Shown: piece after piece, positions 44,970-52,687 of the stretch
How positions within the stretch are numbered: the first letter of the stretch is position 1
Layout: each line of letters opens with the position of its first letter
Origin: CAXXOK01 sp963675365
GTDB lineage: Bacteria > Bacillota > Clostridia > Christensenellales > Aristaeellaceae
Direction: 5' to 3'
Assembly: GCA_963675365.2 (NCBI GenBank)
Contig: CAXXVA010000001.1
Coordinates: forward strand, 186,001-250,000
DNA: 64,000 nucleotides
Translations under genes and position numbers: made by a program
The notes under the pieces: model-generated
Database searches by the model: none
The model's input: the letters and a program-made list of their open reading frames with translations, nothing else
What the model was told of the DNA's origin: nothing

Positions 44970-45238
44970 ATGAACAAGAATGTATTCAGCCAGCAACTAA
45001 CCCAGATACAAGAAGGCGAACCGGACACCATCGATAAAAAATGTTGGAAGTCAGTATTGCCGTAAATGACAATACCTCCCTGCCCCTTGATATCGTAAGA
45101 AATGATATCGAAGGCTACAGCGGCCGTATTCTGGTCCGTATTCCTAAAAGCCTTCACCGTCAGCTCGCCCTCGACGCAAAACGCGAGGGCATTAGCCTTA
45201 ACCAGTACTCGTTATACAAACTCAGCCAAAACATATGA
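44970..45238 (+). pseudogene. HicB-like antitoxin, frameshifted at an A run
   Basis: The N-terminus (MNKNVFSQQLTQIQEGEPDTIDKK) and C-terminus (IVRNDIEGYSGRILVRIPKSLHRQLALDAKREGISLNQY, a ribbon-helix-helix-like DNA-binding end) are in different frames. Adding one A to the run of six at 45035-45040 joins them into about 89 residues. An internal ATG (45041) could still give the C-terminal 65 residues. With a broken antitoxin, the intact toxin would be dangerous, so a sequencing indel or a functional short form is likely. Confidence 0.65.
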
Positions 45239-45273
45239 TCACGCTACCCTCTATGTAAAATATCGAGAGAATA

Positions 45274-45302
45274 CTATACAGCACGTGAAATTGTGATATA
45301 CT
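45274..45302 (+). promoter_or_regulatory. Promoter of zinc-ribbon gene 2
   Basis: CTATAC (45274-45279), 17 bp, TATACT (45297-45302) with TG upstream. Same layout as 4969-4997. Confidence 0.6.
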
Positions 45303-45329
45303 TATAGAGTTGCCTTTCTGTTACTCCAA

Positions 45330-45430
45330 TGTGTTTCCTGGTTCCAGTTCAATCGAAATACTGTATAGACCATGTCCCACCTGAAGAGTGCCTAATGATT
45401 GGAACTAATAACATTTAAAGGAGTACCCCA
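45330..45430 (+). promoter_or_regulatory. Conserved 5' leader of zinc-ribbon gene 2
   Basis: 60 nt (45330-45389) identical to 5025-5084, then AAAGGAG. GGTTCC (45340-45345) can pair with GGAACT (45401-45406) using one G-U. Confidence 0.55.
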
Positions 45431-45769
45431 ATGTTTACAGACAAAACCCTCACCTGCCGCGATTGCGGCGCCCCGTTCACGTTCACTGCATCCGAGCAGG
45501 AATTCTTCGCAGAAAAAGGCTTTACAAACGAACCTTCCCGTTGTTCTTCCTGCCGCGCGACCCGCCGTAATGGTGACTCACGCAATAACCACGGTACAGA
45601 TCGTAACAGCAATCAGTATAACAACCGCGGCAGCCAACGCAATGCGGATCGGCCCATGTATGATGCGGTTTGCGACAGTTGCGGCGTCGCCACCAAAGTC
45701 CCTTTTATGCCGCGTGGTGATAAGCCTGTCTACTGTCGCGATTGCTTTAACCGGATGAATCCCCGTTAG
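45431..45769 (+). CDS. Zinc-ribbon / CxxC-x17-CxxC protein, copy 2
   Basis: 112 residues, same length and same two metal sites as copy 1 (CRDCG...CSSC; CDSC-x17-CRDC). The central linker has diverged (NGDSRNNHGTDRNSNQ), while the cysteine regions are nearly identical. The ATG follows AAAGGAG. It is followed by a terminator and the convergent NMO copy 2, a rearranged version of the module at 3575-5464. Confidence 0.85.
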   Translation: MFTDKTLTCRDCGAPFTFTASEQEFFAEKGFTNEPSRCSSCRATRRNGDSRNNHGTDRNSNQYNNRGSQRNADRPMYDAVCDSCGVATKVPFMPRGDKPVYCRDCFNRMNPR

Positions 45770-45782
45770 CATTTTAAAAACT

Positions 45783-45815
45783 AACGCTCCTTGCCAAAAG
45801 GCAAGGAGCGTTTTT
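45783..45815 (+). terminator. Terminator of zinc-ribbon gene 2
   Basis: Perfect stem AACGCTCCTTGCC/GGCAAGGAGCGTT, AAAA loop, then a T run. Confidence 0.85.
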
Positions 45816-45909
45816 ATATTCCGGGAGCAACGGTTTTAACGAATAATAGGGCGGACATACTCACTAACGGTCGCAGAATGAAATGAATACTTTATGACTT
45901 TAGCTACCC

Positions 45910-47019
45910 CTATGATAGAGTATCGTTTATTGCTGTGCTGAAGGGAGTGGGTGCTAGCGAAATCCCGTTGAGCAATTCTTGCACCAGATGCTTTACCGAT
46001 ACGATGTGGTCCACCCGGTAAGCGTTGCTCCCAACAAAAATCAGACCTTCGTCCACATTTCCCTGAACCGCGTTGATCAGCGCCTGGGAAATACAATATG
46101 GTGCCAACTTAGGATTGCAGCCCTTCAGGTATTGCGAGCAGCCCTTGATATTCAGGCCGATTTCGTTGAGCTTCTGAATAAAACGGTTATTCAGAGCGCG
46201 CCCGGGCATGCCCACCGGGCTTTGGATGATAACGATATCATCTTTTTTCGCTGTGAGATAGGCTTGTTTGTATTTAAGGTCGGCATCGCATTCGTCGGTT
46301 GCGGTAAAACGTGTCGCCATCTGCACCCCGTCAGCACCGGACTGCAGGCACCGGGCAATATCCGCTCCTGTGTAAATGCCGCCTGCTGCAATGACGGGAA
46401 TCCTTTTGTGCAACCGCTCTCCAAATGCGCTGATAGCGTCCGCGACATCTCTGACAATATCCAAAACGGATGGCTTATTTCTGCTGGTGAGGATATCTCG
46501 GGAAAATCCCAGATGCCCACCGGCCTCCGTGCCTTCCACTACGACCATATCAGGTGTTCTTTTATAATGAGTTTCCCAATACTGAGCAATCAATTTTGCG
46601 GCTTTTCCGGAGGAAATAATGGGTACAAGGCGTGTGCGCAGGTCTTTCACGAATTCCGGCAATTTCAAAGGCAGTCCCGCGCCCGATACAATCAAGTCGA
46701 TACCTTCTTCAACCGCGGCCCGAACCATTTCGCCGTAATGGTTCATGGCCACCATGAGGTTTACGCCGATAATGCCTGTCAGCGCTAATTGCCTAGCCTG
46801 TCGGATGCGGGTTTTCAACGCGCGCAGGTTTGCTGCCAGCGGGTTGCTTAAAAAATCCGGTTCGCCGTATCCGATGTTTACCCCGGCGATGACACCCACA
46901 CCGCCTTCATTCGCAACGGCTGCCGCCAGTTTCGGGCCCGATGCACCAATCCCCATAGCCCCCTGCATGATTGGTATTTCTGAAATCAACCCGCCTATGT
47001 TGAGCTTAGGTATTTTCAT
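45910..47019 (-). CDS. Nitronate monooxygenase-family flavoprotein, copy 2
   Basis: 369 residues, the same length as copy 1 and about nine in ten residues alike. The same FMN and phosphate-loop blocks are present (MQGAMGIGASGPK, VEGTEAGGHLGF, AAGGIYTGADI, GADGVQMATRF), as is the C-terminal cysteine group (GCSQYLKGC; one Cys replaced by Tyr). The copy 1 Cys that is lost shows that the metal-like cluster is not essential for the fold. Start ATG 47019. It is convergent with the zinc-ribbon gene here, divergent at locus 1, so the pair was duplicated with rearrangement. Confidence 0.85.
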   Translation of the reverse strand: MKIPKLNIGGLISEIPIMQGAMGIGASGPKLAAAVANEGGVGVIAGVNIGYGEPDFLSNPLAANLRALKTRIRQARQLALTGIIGVNLMVAMNHYGEMVRAAVEEGIDLIVSGAGLPLKLPEFVKDLRTRLVPIISSGKAAKLIAQYWETHYKRTPDMVVVEGTEAGGHLGFSRDILTSRNKPSVLDIVRDVADAISAFGERLHKRIPVIAAGGIYTGADIARCLQSGADGVQMATRFTATDECDADLKYKQAYLTAKKDDIVIIQSPVGMPGRALNNRFIQKLNEIGLNIKGCSQYLKGCNPKLAPYCISQALINAVQGNVDEGLIFVGSNAYRVDHIVSVKHLVQELLNGISLAPTPFSTAINDTLS

Positions 47020-47196
47020 CTTAGTTCCTCTAATCGATGCGGGTATTCTCGTACATCTGACTTAGCAAGTATACCACGGATCGCATCTTGTTGCATTGCG
47101 CAAGAAAAACCATCTGTAATAAACAACTGTCTGATCGTTGTTAACCCCACATCGTTGATCCATGCACATTATCAATAAAATAAATTCGATGACCAT

Positions 47197-47409
47197 GTGG
47201 ATACCTATGTGTTTGATTCCAAACCCGAAAGAGAATGCTTTTTCCAATATGTCACAAGCGGTAAGGTGAATAAGATCTATTTCATGGGTATGTTTACTAG
47301 CAATCAAGGCGATCTATCAATTCAATATTATGATCCCGAGACGCAACATATGCGATTGTATTACCATGCGTACTTGGGCAGCGCGGTAAAAGCGCGGATC
47401 AGAATCTGA
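47197..47409 (+). pseudogene. Fragment of a DEAD/DEAH helicase or type III restriction subunit
   Basis: 70 residues reading VFDSKPERECFFQYV...KIYFMGMFTSNQGDLSIQYYDPE, which resembles the C-terminal region of type III restriction endonuclease/DEAD-box helicase proteins. No start or rest of the gene is present. It is a relic at the edge of the phage remnant. Confidence 0.4.
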
Positions 47410-47644
47410 CTGAGCATGGCGAATCAATGGTCTTCAGCTGCTTGATCACCGAGTCAATGCCCTTACCGGGGAATACGGCCCTCCAGCGCCTCCTGTGGGA
47501 AGTTCTGCAAGCGCTGTAAGGCAGTGATATATGCACCCAGCGGCATTCGCTTGATCTCGTACCCGCGTACCTTGCGCCATCCGGCAGAGAGAGGTTGCTT
47601 TTGATCTTCCTAAAATAATGCATCCAATATTCCTCGCTTTTCAT
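47399..47644 (-). pseudogene. Phage tail-region gene, twice frameshifted
   Basis: From ATG 47644: MKSEEYWMHYFRKIKSNLSLP, then after a missing base WRKVRGYEIKRMPLGAYITALQRLQNFPQEALEG, then back in the first frame FPGKGIDSVIKQLKTID. The middle block is typical of small siphophage tail-region (chaperone-like) proteins. It is decayed and lies downstream of the portal fragment in phage gene order. Confidence 0.5.
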
Positions 47645-47753
47645 AACAAACACCCATAGGGGCTTTACTGCCGCCTGCGGGCGTTTGTGTATACGGTCTT
47701 ATTGCGCCGGGTTTGGTCACAACAGCGGTCAGAAACGCCGTACAGGTGGCCGG

Positions 47754-47938
47754 TTACTGCCATCTTCCTTCAAGCTGCATCACAGCCCAGGGTTTCAGCG
47801 TGTCGTGTTTACGGAAATAAAGCTCCTTTAGGGTTTGGAGCTGTTCACGGATTTTTCATGCACCTTGAGGATCTCAAGCAGCAGCGTTGCGTCCGGCAAG
47901 CCGCTCTTGTCCAGAAATCCGCGGTCGATTGTAATCAT
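47754..47938 (-). pseudogene. Phage portal protein, N-terminal fragment
   Basis: ATG 47938 follows AAAGGAG. MITIDRGFLDKSGLPDATLLLEILKVHEK, then a missing A in an A run breaks the frame; restored it reads IREQLQTLKELYFRKHDTLKPWAVMQLEG, as in portal N-termini of SPP1-type phages. The rest is deleted. Confidence 0.55.
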
Positions 47939-47998
47939 AGCCTATGCTCCTTTATCTTCCTCGCCAATACCGTAAAATAATCGGTTTTTGTGTTCCAT

Positions 47999-48027
47999 TT
48001 GACCGAAACGTAAATTCACTGTATAAT
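47999..48027 (+). promoter_or_regulatory. Promoter of the 79-residue membrane-protein gene
   Basis: TTGACC (47999-48004), 17 bp, TATAAT (48022-48027), a strong housekeeping promoter. Confidence 0.75.
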
Positions 48028-48064
48028 TAAAAGAAGTGCTTGCCACTTTTAGGAGGTGAACAAA

Positions 48065-48304
48065 GTGTCTGAAACCAAAAAGAATCCCAAGTCAAAAAAG
48101 ACAATTTTGACATACTTCATTGTATTGGTTGTCATTGCAGTCGCGGTGTGGGCTATCTTCACATATGTTATTCCCAAGCAAGATGAAGATGTCACTCCTA
48201 CCGAAACTGTAACGACGGATACCATGACAACCGATGTAACAGAAACCCCGCCCGCTAATTCCGGGTCACTGCTTGATTGGAACTACATGGATTACATTGC
48301 GTAA
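48065..48304 (+). CDS. Small single-TM protein in a phage remnant
   Basis: 79 residues from GTG 48065 (AGGAGGTG upstream). A Lys-rich start, one membrane helix (LTYFIVLVVIAVAVWAIFTYV) and a Thr/Glu-rich outside tail (TPTETVTTDTMTTDVTETPP). It could be a surface or periplasmic anchor. It lies opposite to and between phage relic genes, with its own promoter and terminator, as in a phage 'moron'. Function unknown. Confidence 0.65.
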   Translation: MSETKKNPKSKKTILTYFIVLVVIAVAVWAIFTYVIPKQDEDVTPTETVTTDTMTTDVTETPPANSGSLLDWNYMDYIA

Positions 48305-48333
48305 TCTTTAGTTCTGTAATAATCGATACATCA

Positions 48334-48366
48334 GGGTATAATCTTGCAATAAGATTATACCCTTTG
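48334..48366 (+). terminator. Terminator of the membrane-protein gene
   Basis: Perfect 12-bp stem GGGTATAATCTT/AAGATTATACCC, then TTTGTCTT. Confidence 0.75.
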
Positions 48367-48414
48367 TCTTATACAGAAACATCTGCCAACAACTCCGCAT
48401 CATCCTGTACTCCC

Positions 48415-48632
48415 TTACTTCGGCATAATCGCCTTGCGCTGCGAACTCAAACTTTCCATCGCGTAGCGCATAGCGTCGATCGTGTGATTGTATCCGGGTT
48501 CCGTGGCAGGATGTTTCCTGCCTTGTCCCGGTCGTGCTCGTACGCGGAGAACTTATTCGCGGCAATCGGGAATTTCACCAGATCGATTGCAATCTTAACT
48601 CGCGTCTGAAGCCTCTTCATAGAGCAATTCCA
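48415..48632 (-). pseudogene. Phage terminase large subunit, C-terminal fragment
   Basis: KIAIDLVKFPIAANKFSAYEHDRDKAGNILPRNPD, then a missing base, then NHTIDAMRYAMESLSSQRKAIMPK, the standard end of TerL nucleases (catalytic Asp in HTIDAMRYA region). It is decayed and upstream of the portal fragment in phage order. Confidence 0.6.
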
Positions 48633-48652
48633 GCAGGTCGCGTAAACTATGG

Positions 48653-48748
48653 TTAATATTCTATTCCATCCATGAAAGTTAACTGGATTGTTCCATCTTG
48701 ATAGGCCGTGACCATGTCCACCAATGCCGAGAACATGGCTTCATCAAG
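48653..48748 (-). pseudogene. Serine recombinase C-terminal remnant
   Basis: Reads LDEAMFSALVDMVTAYQDGTIQLTFMDGIEY, close to the end of the recombinase fragment at 51746 (DDDLFTALVDQVTVFADGRIAFTFMDGTKR). The rest is missing. Confidence 0.6.
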
Positions 48749-49063
48749 CTCAGTCACCAACTATAGTTACGTTCAATTAATACAGTGCGTCCAAGAAGAG
48801 GCAAATAGAACACCAAATCATTATAATTCCGCTTTTATACCGACAATAGCCGGACATTTTCTTGTAACATTGATTCCCCAGGGATACGCGCTATTTTGAA
48901 AATGATAGATTATAATATCCTTGTCTTGTGTTTTACTGAATTTCGTTCCCAATCCAAAAATAAACGCGCTTGAAGCAGCAACACATATTTTGATTGATGA
49001 GATATTAGCTGCTTTCTCAATTGCAGCAATGTCAGAAATAATTTGGTCTGCATATTGGTTCAG
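48749..49063. other. Intergenic stretch before the SAVED gene's end
   Basis: About 315 bp with no supported gene, and no strong hairpin for the operon's terminator. Confidence 0.3.
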
Positions 49064-49906
49064 TTATTTGGAAGAGTCAACGATATCGTAACCAATTGTT
49101 TCTGGAACCATATACTTAAGAACATAATCATTAGGTTCCTGAACATCACGTATATCGGCATCGGAAATTTGTTTTGAGAATTCTATCAAAACCAGTATCT
49201 GACTTGGTTTTGAGGGATCACTCGGTGAATCACTGCATTTGCACATCAATTGCCTATGCTCAGATTTTAGCAGATGAAAATTATCGTCATCGGGATCAGT
49301 TCTAAATTTGTGAAAGTACAATTTCTTGTTTTCGTCGCCCAACTCATACCCCAGAAGAAATGTTGCCGGGATATTGGCAATACCCGCATAGCCAACTTGA
49401 TACCCGCTGGTTACGTACTTTAATATGTGTGACACCGAGCTTTCAGTGTGCTCGATAATCTGCCCTATCATTTTATCAGTGGTCAAATCCGTACTATTAA
49501 GAATACTGTATTGATTCAGTTCGAACTTCTTTGTTGCATAATCGGCAAGTTCTTTTATATCGTAAGTGAACGCCATTTTTTGCAGAGAAAGATGTTCGAT
49601 GATAAGTAACTTTCGTTTTCTGTTTTTGTTCAGCAGCCAAAGGAACGAAAAAAACAGAACTGCACAATCAAGCCAAAATATCACCCAGAGCCAAGGGGTC
49701 CCCTTTCCATTATCATAAATTAGGTTGACTATATAATATACTCCTTTTGTCTGGTCATATCCCCAGAAATAAGATAGAAGTTCAAACCATCCTTTGATCT
49801 TGAAAAGAATCATACCCGCCAATTTTATAGTTCCCAAGAATATCCAAACATTCAGTATCGAAGATAATACGTTTTTCCAAATAATCCGGCTGGTCAATCT
49901 ACGCAT
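49064..49906 (-). CDS. Two-TM SAVED-domain effector-like protein
   Basis: 280 residues from ATG 49906 (AAGGAAGGCG upstream), overlapping the JAB gene by eight bases. Two membrane helices (about 13-35 and 71-93), then a SAVED-like domain (about 100-280) with GYAGIANIPATFLLGYELGDENKKLYFHKFRTD. SAVED domains bind cyclic nucleotides in CBASS immunity, and TM-SAVED proteins are thought to damage membranes when triggered. The signal here would have to come from a cyclase, which is not seen nearby. It is the last gene of the E1-JAB-SAVED operon. Confidence 0.7.
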   Translation of the reverse strand: MRRLTSRIIWKNVLSSILNVWIFLGTIKLAGMILFKIKGWFELLSYFWGYDQTKGVYYIVNLIYDNGKGTPWLWVIFWLDCAVLFFSFLWLLNKNRKRKLLIIEHLSLQKMAFTYDIKELADYATKKFELNQYSILNSTDLTTDKMIGQIIEHTESSVSHILKYVTSGYQVGYAGIANIPATFLLGYELGDENKKLYFHKFRTDPDDDNFHLLKSEHRQLMCKCSDSPSDPSKPSQILVLIEFSKQISDADIRDVQEPNDYVLKYMVPETIGYDIVDSSK

Positions 49907-50378
49907 AAATCTCGCCTTCCTTTGCACACTCCAAAAGCTCATCTATCCTTTTAGTCTCGAAGTTTCCCGCCCAAACTCGCAGTTCTTTTGTTCCGGCGAT
50001 AATGAAAAAAATGTAGTTGCATGCTGTACGATCCATTCGTAAAGTATCATTCCAGTCTTCCCAATCGGTTCCCGAAGGGATTGGCGTTTCCTGTGGGTGA
50101 GTGTGCCATAAACCCATATAGTAACTTTTTGATATCTTACCTCTCAGCAAAAAAATCTTATGCTTCGGGTCTTTCATCCGAAAGCTCGTACGGCTTCGTA
50201 TATCCAGAGGTTGCGGGTATGTAACATATTCCAGCGAAAGATTATCTGTATCTTTATGCCTGTATCCGAGAATGTATCCTCCACTTTCCGGATCGTTCTG
50301 ATTTACTTGTAGCCATCTCGAAATCTGGCTAAATACGTCAGCGAGGATATCTACCGTTTTCCCGTTCGGCAGCTTCAT
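49899..50378 (-). CDS. JAB/MPN (Mov34) peptidase, Cap3-like
   Basis: 159 residues from ATG 50378. The JAMM zinc site is intact: catalytic Glu in ESGGYILG (E31), then H92-x-H94 and S102-xx-D105 in HTHPQETPIPSGTDWED. Such proteins remove ubiquitin-like tags, like Cap3 in type II CBASS. It lies between an E1-like gene (14 bp downstream of it) and a SAVED gene with overlaps, as in an operon. A longer start at 50450 would overlap the E1 gene and is less likely. Confidence 0.82.
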   Translation of the reverse strand: MKLPNGKTVDILADVFSQISRWLQVNQNDPESGGYILGYRHKDTDNLSLEYVTYPQPLDIRSRTSFRMKDPKHKIFLLRGKISKSYYMGLWHTHPQETPIPSGTDWEDWNDTLRMDRTACNYIFFIIAGTKELRVWAGNFETKRIDELLECAKEGEIYA

Positions 50379-50391
50379 CTTCACGCACTTG

Positions 50392-51519
50392 TCAGTCTTC
50401 TGAATCGCCACAACAAGCACACTTTCTTTCTGCAAAAGTATTCCCGACATTGGTGATTGAAGTTGAATCGATGTTGATCAGCGAGCCACTAATAATTTCA
50501 CCTTTATTAATCTTTTGGATTAGATTTAGAACAGCGCTTGTTGTTCGAAGAAGAATTTCGGTTCCGTATGCTACTCGTGTTGCTCCGCAACCATTTCTGA
50601 TAATAAATTGCTCAGCATCGTCCTCTGATACATGATTCACTTTTATATTGACAAGTTCTCCGCTTGTATCTGTATATAAGCATTCAAAGCATCCTTTATC
50701 ACTATACTTGACATATAGTATATGACTATATACGCCACCTGCTTCCAGCCATGTAAAAATGACCGGTTTAGCAAAATGCTTCTTAACAAATAAACGGTTT
50801 AGGCTTAATTGCACATCGCTGCTTCCAACGGTGAAAATCACCAAGTCAAAATCGTCGGCAACCCTAGCCAATTGGCTTTCATCCATACGCACATTAAATG
50901 CATTAATGCACACCTCGGGGTGTATCATTTCAAGCTCTGCTTTCATGGCCGAGGTTTTGAAATGGCCAATCCAAAAGCCGTCCAATCTGTGTCTTAGAAT
51001 GTTTTCGTTGCTTAAGGTTTCGTTATCATAAATATCTAGGCTCCGGAAGCCGACCTTTACAAGATCCTCAGCAAGATAGCTTCCCAGAGAACCGCAGCCG
51101 ATTAATAACACTCGTTGATCGGCAATGGAAGCATCGTTACCGATAGACCGGCACAAATGTGCAAAATCCGCTCTTTTGCTCTGTACGATTTCAATTGTGG
51201 TAATCGAATGAGTGAGCTTCTCTAATAGTGAAGTCATAGTGCCGTTTTTGAATGTTACCATACAACAAAAGGCGTAGTCGTTCCCATCCACATGCATTTG
51301 GAAGACTAGCCCTACTTTGTTTGCTCGAACTTGTTCATGCTTTATTTGTTCAAACGTATCGTGAGATATACAACTAAATTCTCTTCCATGAATGATTTGA
51401 ATAATGTTTTTCTCTGACCAAGGGCTGTACGGTGTTGGCGGAATAATTCTTCTATTATCAATTGTCAATTGCATGTACTGTCGATGCAAGATGATAGAAT
51501 GTTTAGGATTGCAATGCAC
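50392..51519 (-). CDS. ThiF/E1-like adenylyltransferase (5' end uncertain)
   Basis: 375 residues from GTG 51519. The E1/ThiF core is seen: nucleotide-binding GCGSLG (141-146), an acidic strand end LDIYDNETLSNENILRH and a GCFECL cysteine motif. It should activate a protein's C-terminus by adenylation, as Cap2 or Moe/ThiF enzymes do. The N-terminal 130 residues are not a recognisable E2. The frame stays open for 43 more codons upstream (to 51648) with no start codon, suggesting a missing 5' part cut by the recombinase event next door. It could work with a ubiquitin-like or E2 partner that is not here. Confidence 0.72.
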   Translation of the reverse strand: MHCNPKHSIILHRQYMQLTIDNRRIIPPTPYSPWSEKNIIQIIHGREFSCISHDTFEQIKHEQVRANKVGLVFQMHVDGNDYAFCCMVTFKNGTMTSLLEKLTHSITTIEIVQSKRADFAHLCRSIGNDASIADQRVLLIGCGSLGSYLAEDLVKVGFRSLDIYDNETLSNENILRHRLDGFWIGHFKTSAMKAELEMIHPEVCINAFNVRMDESQLARVADDFDLVIFTVGSSDVQLSLNRLFVKKHFAKPVIFTWLEAGGVYSHILYVKYSDKGCFECLYTDTSGELVNIKVNHVSEDDAEQFIIRNGCGATRVAYGTEILLRTTSAVLNLIQKINKGEIISGSLINIDSTSITNVGNTFAERKCACCGDSED

Positions 51520-51745
51520 CTTGAACAGTAAGGTGTAAGCAAAGGATGAAGAATGAGAGGTAATTAGATATACTGGAGCTAAAGATCCCCCTAACTTAAA
51601 GGAGACTTCCTTTAGTTGTTCAATAGGATTCGCTATTTCATGATAGTGTTATTGACACGGAATATAGGGAAGTAGGAACTCAGCGTGAATCTTGTAATTT
51701 GAAGGACCCCTTAGATCATCCGGCAGACTTGTCATATCAATCAAG

Positions 51746-52477
51746 TTAACGCTTAGTTCCATCCATGAAAGTAAATGCAATCCTGCCATCCGCAAAGACC
51801 GTCACTTGATCAACCAACGCTGTAAACAGGTCATCATCGAACGCTAAAGCCCTCTTCTGCGCATTCCCCCATGCCTTCAGACTCCTTTTCAGCGCACTGC
51901 GTCGACCATTGCGCGCTTGTTGTTCGTCTTTCAGGTTTTGCATCTCACGCTCTACATCATTGTACTGCGCTTCCAACGCCTGATACTCCCTCGCAAACAC
52001 ATCCTGATCCTGTACTACCCACGTGTTTTGGGAAATCAGTTCCTGTATTCTGGCATTGATTCCCCGCGCTTGAAGGGACAGTGTGCCCAGCTGTTTGTCC
52101 ATCGCAGTGGTATCCGTCAATTCAAGAATGATGCTCTGATACTCGGCAAGGATAGTATCCATATCCTCCGCCATCTCATGGATTACAGCGAGAAATGCAT
52201 TTTCCAACTGCCTCTCTGTCATATGTGGGGTTGCGCACTTCTCTGTGCCGTTGTACTTGTGATTGCACTGCCAGATGACACGGCGATACTTGCTGTTGCT
52301 GTGCCAGACCTTGCTGCCAAAGTAACTGCCGCAATCCCCACAGACGATACGACTCGCAAAGCAAAGCCTGCCGTTCTTCGTGCGGCCGCTCTGCTTTATC
52401 TTGTTTTCCCTTCGCCTGTGCAGCTCATACTGTACAAGGTCATGCTGTTCGCGTGTAATGATAGCCGGATGGGAGTG
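51746..52477 (-). pseudogene. Large serine recombinase, C-terminal fragment
   Basis: 243 codons open without a proper start; a stop (52478-52480) precedes HPAIITREQHDLVQYELHRRR. The zinc-ribbon region (IVCGDCGSYFGSKVWHSN, KCATPHM) and the coiled-coil are intact. The catalytic N-terminal half is missing. It belongs to the TnpX/phage integrase type, and its broken end coincides with another recombinase remnant. Confidence 0.75.
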
Positions 52478-52504
52478 CTATTCTTATGGTAGTAGAAATA
52501 AGGC

Positions 52505-52542
52505 AAAAAATCAGTGGCTCCGTCACATTCGACAGAGCCACT
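52505..52542 (-). terminator. Terminator-like hairpin after a recombinase remnant
   Basis: AGTGGCTC (52513-52520) pairs with GAGCCACT (52535-52542), then TTTTTT on the minus strand. Same kind as at 54672-54708. Confidence 0.7.
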
Positions 52543-52680
52543 ATTCGAGAATTTCTCCAGTTACATCGCCTATGAAGTTGTAGATAAATCGGACCCTTTG
52601 ACGTAGCTACCCATCGATTTTATCTCCTTGCTCGACGATGACCTTTGCAATCAATGTCGCCGCAAGCTCTACTATTGTAA
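52541..52680 (-). pseudogene. Remnant of the end of another serine recombinase
   Basis: Reads IVELAATLIAKVIVEQGDKIDG, stop, LRQRVRFIYNFIGDVTGEILE, nearly the C-terminus of the 54707 recombinase (GQLRQKVRIIYNFIGDVTGEIPE) with a Gln codon turned to TAG. It marks the left edge of a related element. Confidence 0.75.
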
Positions 52681-52687
52681 TATGGCA

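Noticed and set aside
47687..47980. 97-codon plus-strand frame
   Set aside because: Opposite to the better supported portal fragment.
48277..48609. 110-codon plus-strand frame
   Set aside because: Opposite to the terminase fragment and overlapping a terminator.
49064..51519. Complete type II CBASS
   Set aside because: No CD-NTase, and no recognisable E2 domain, in the window.
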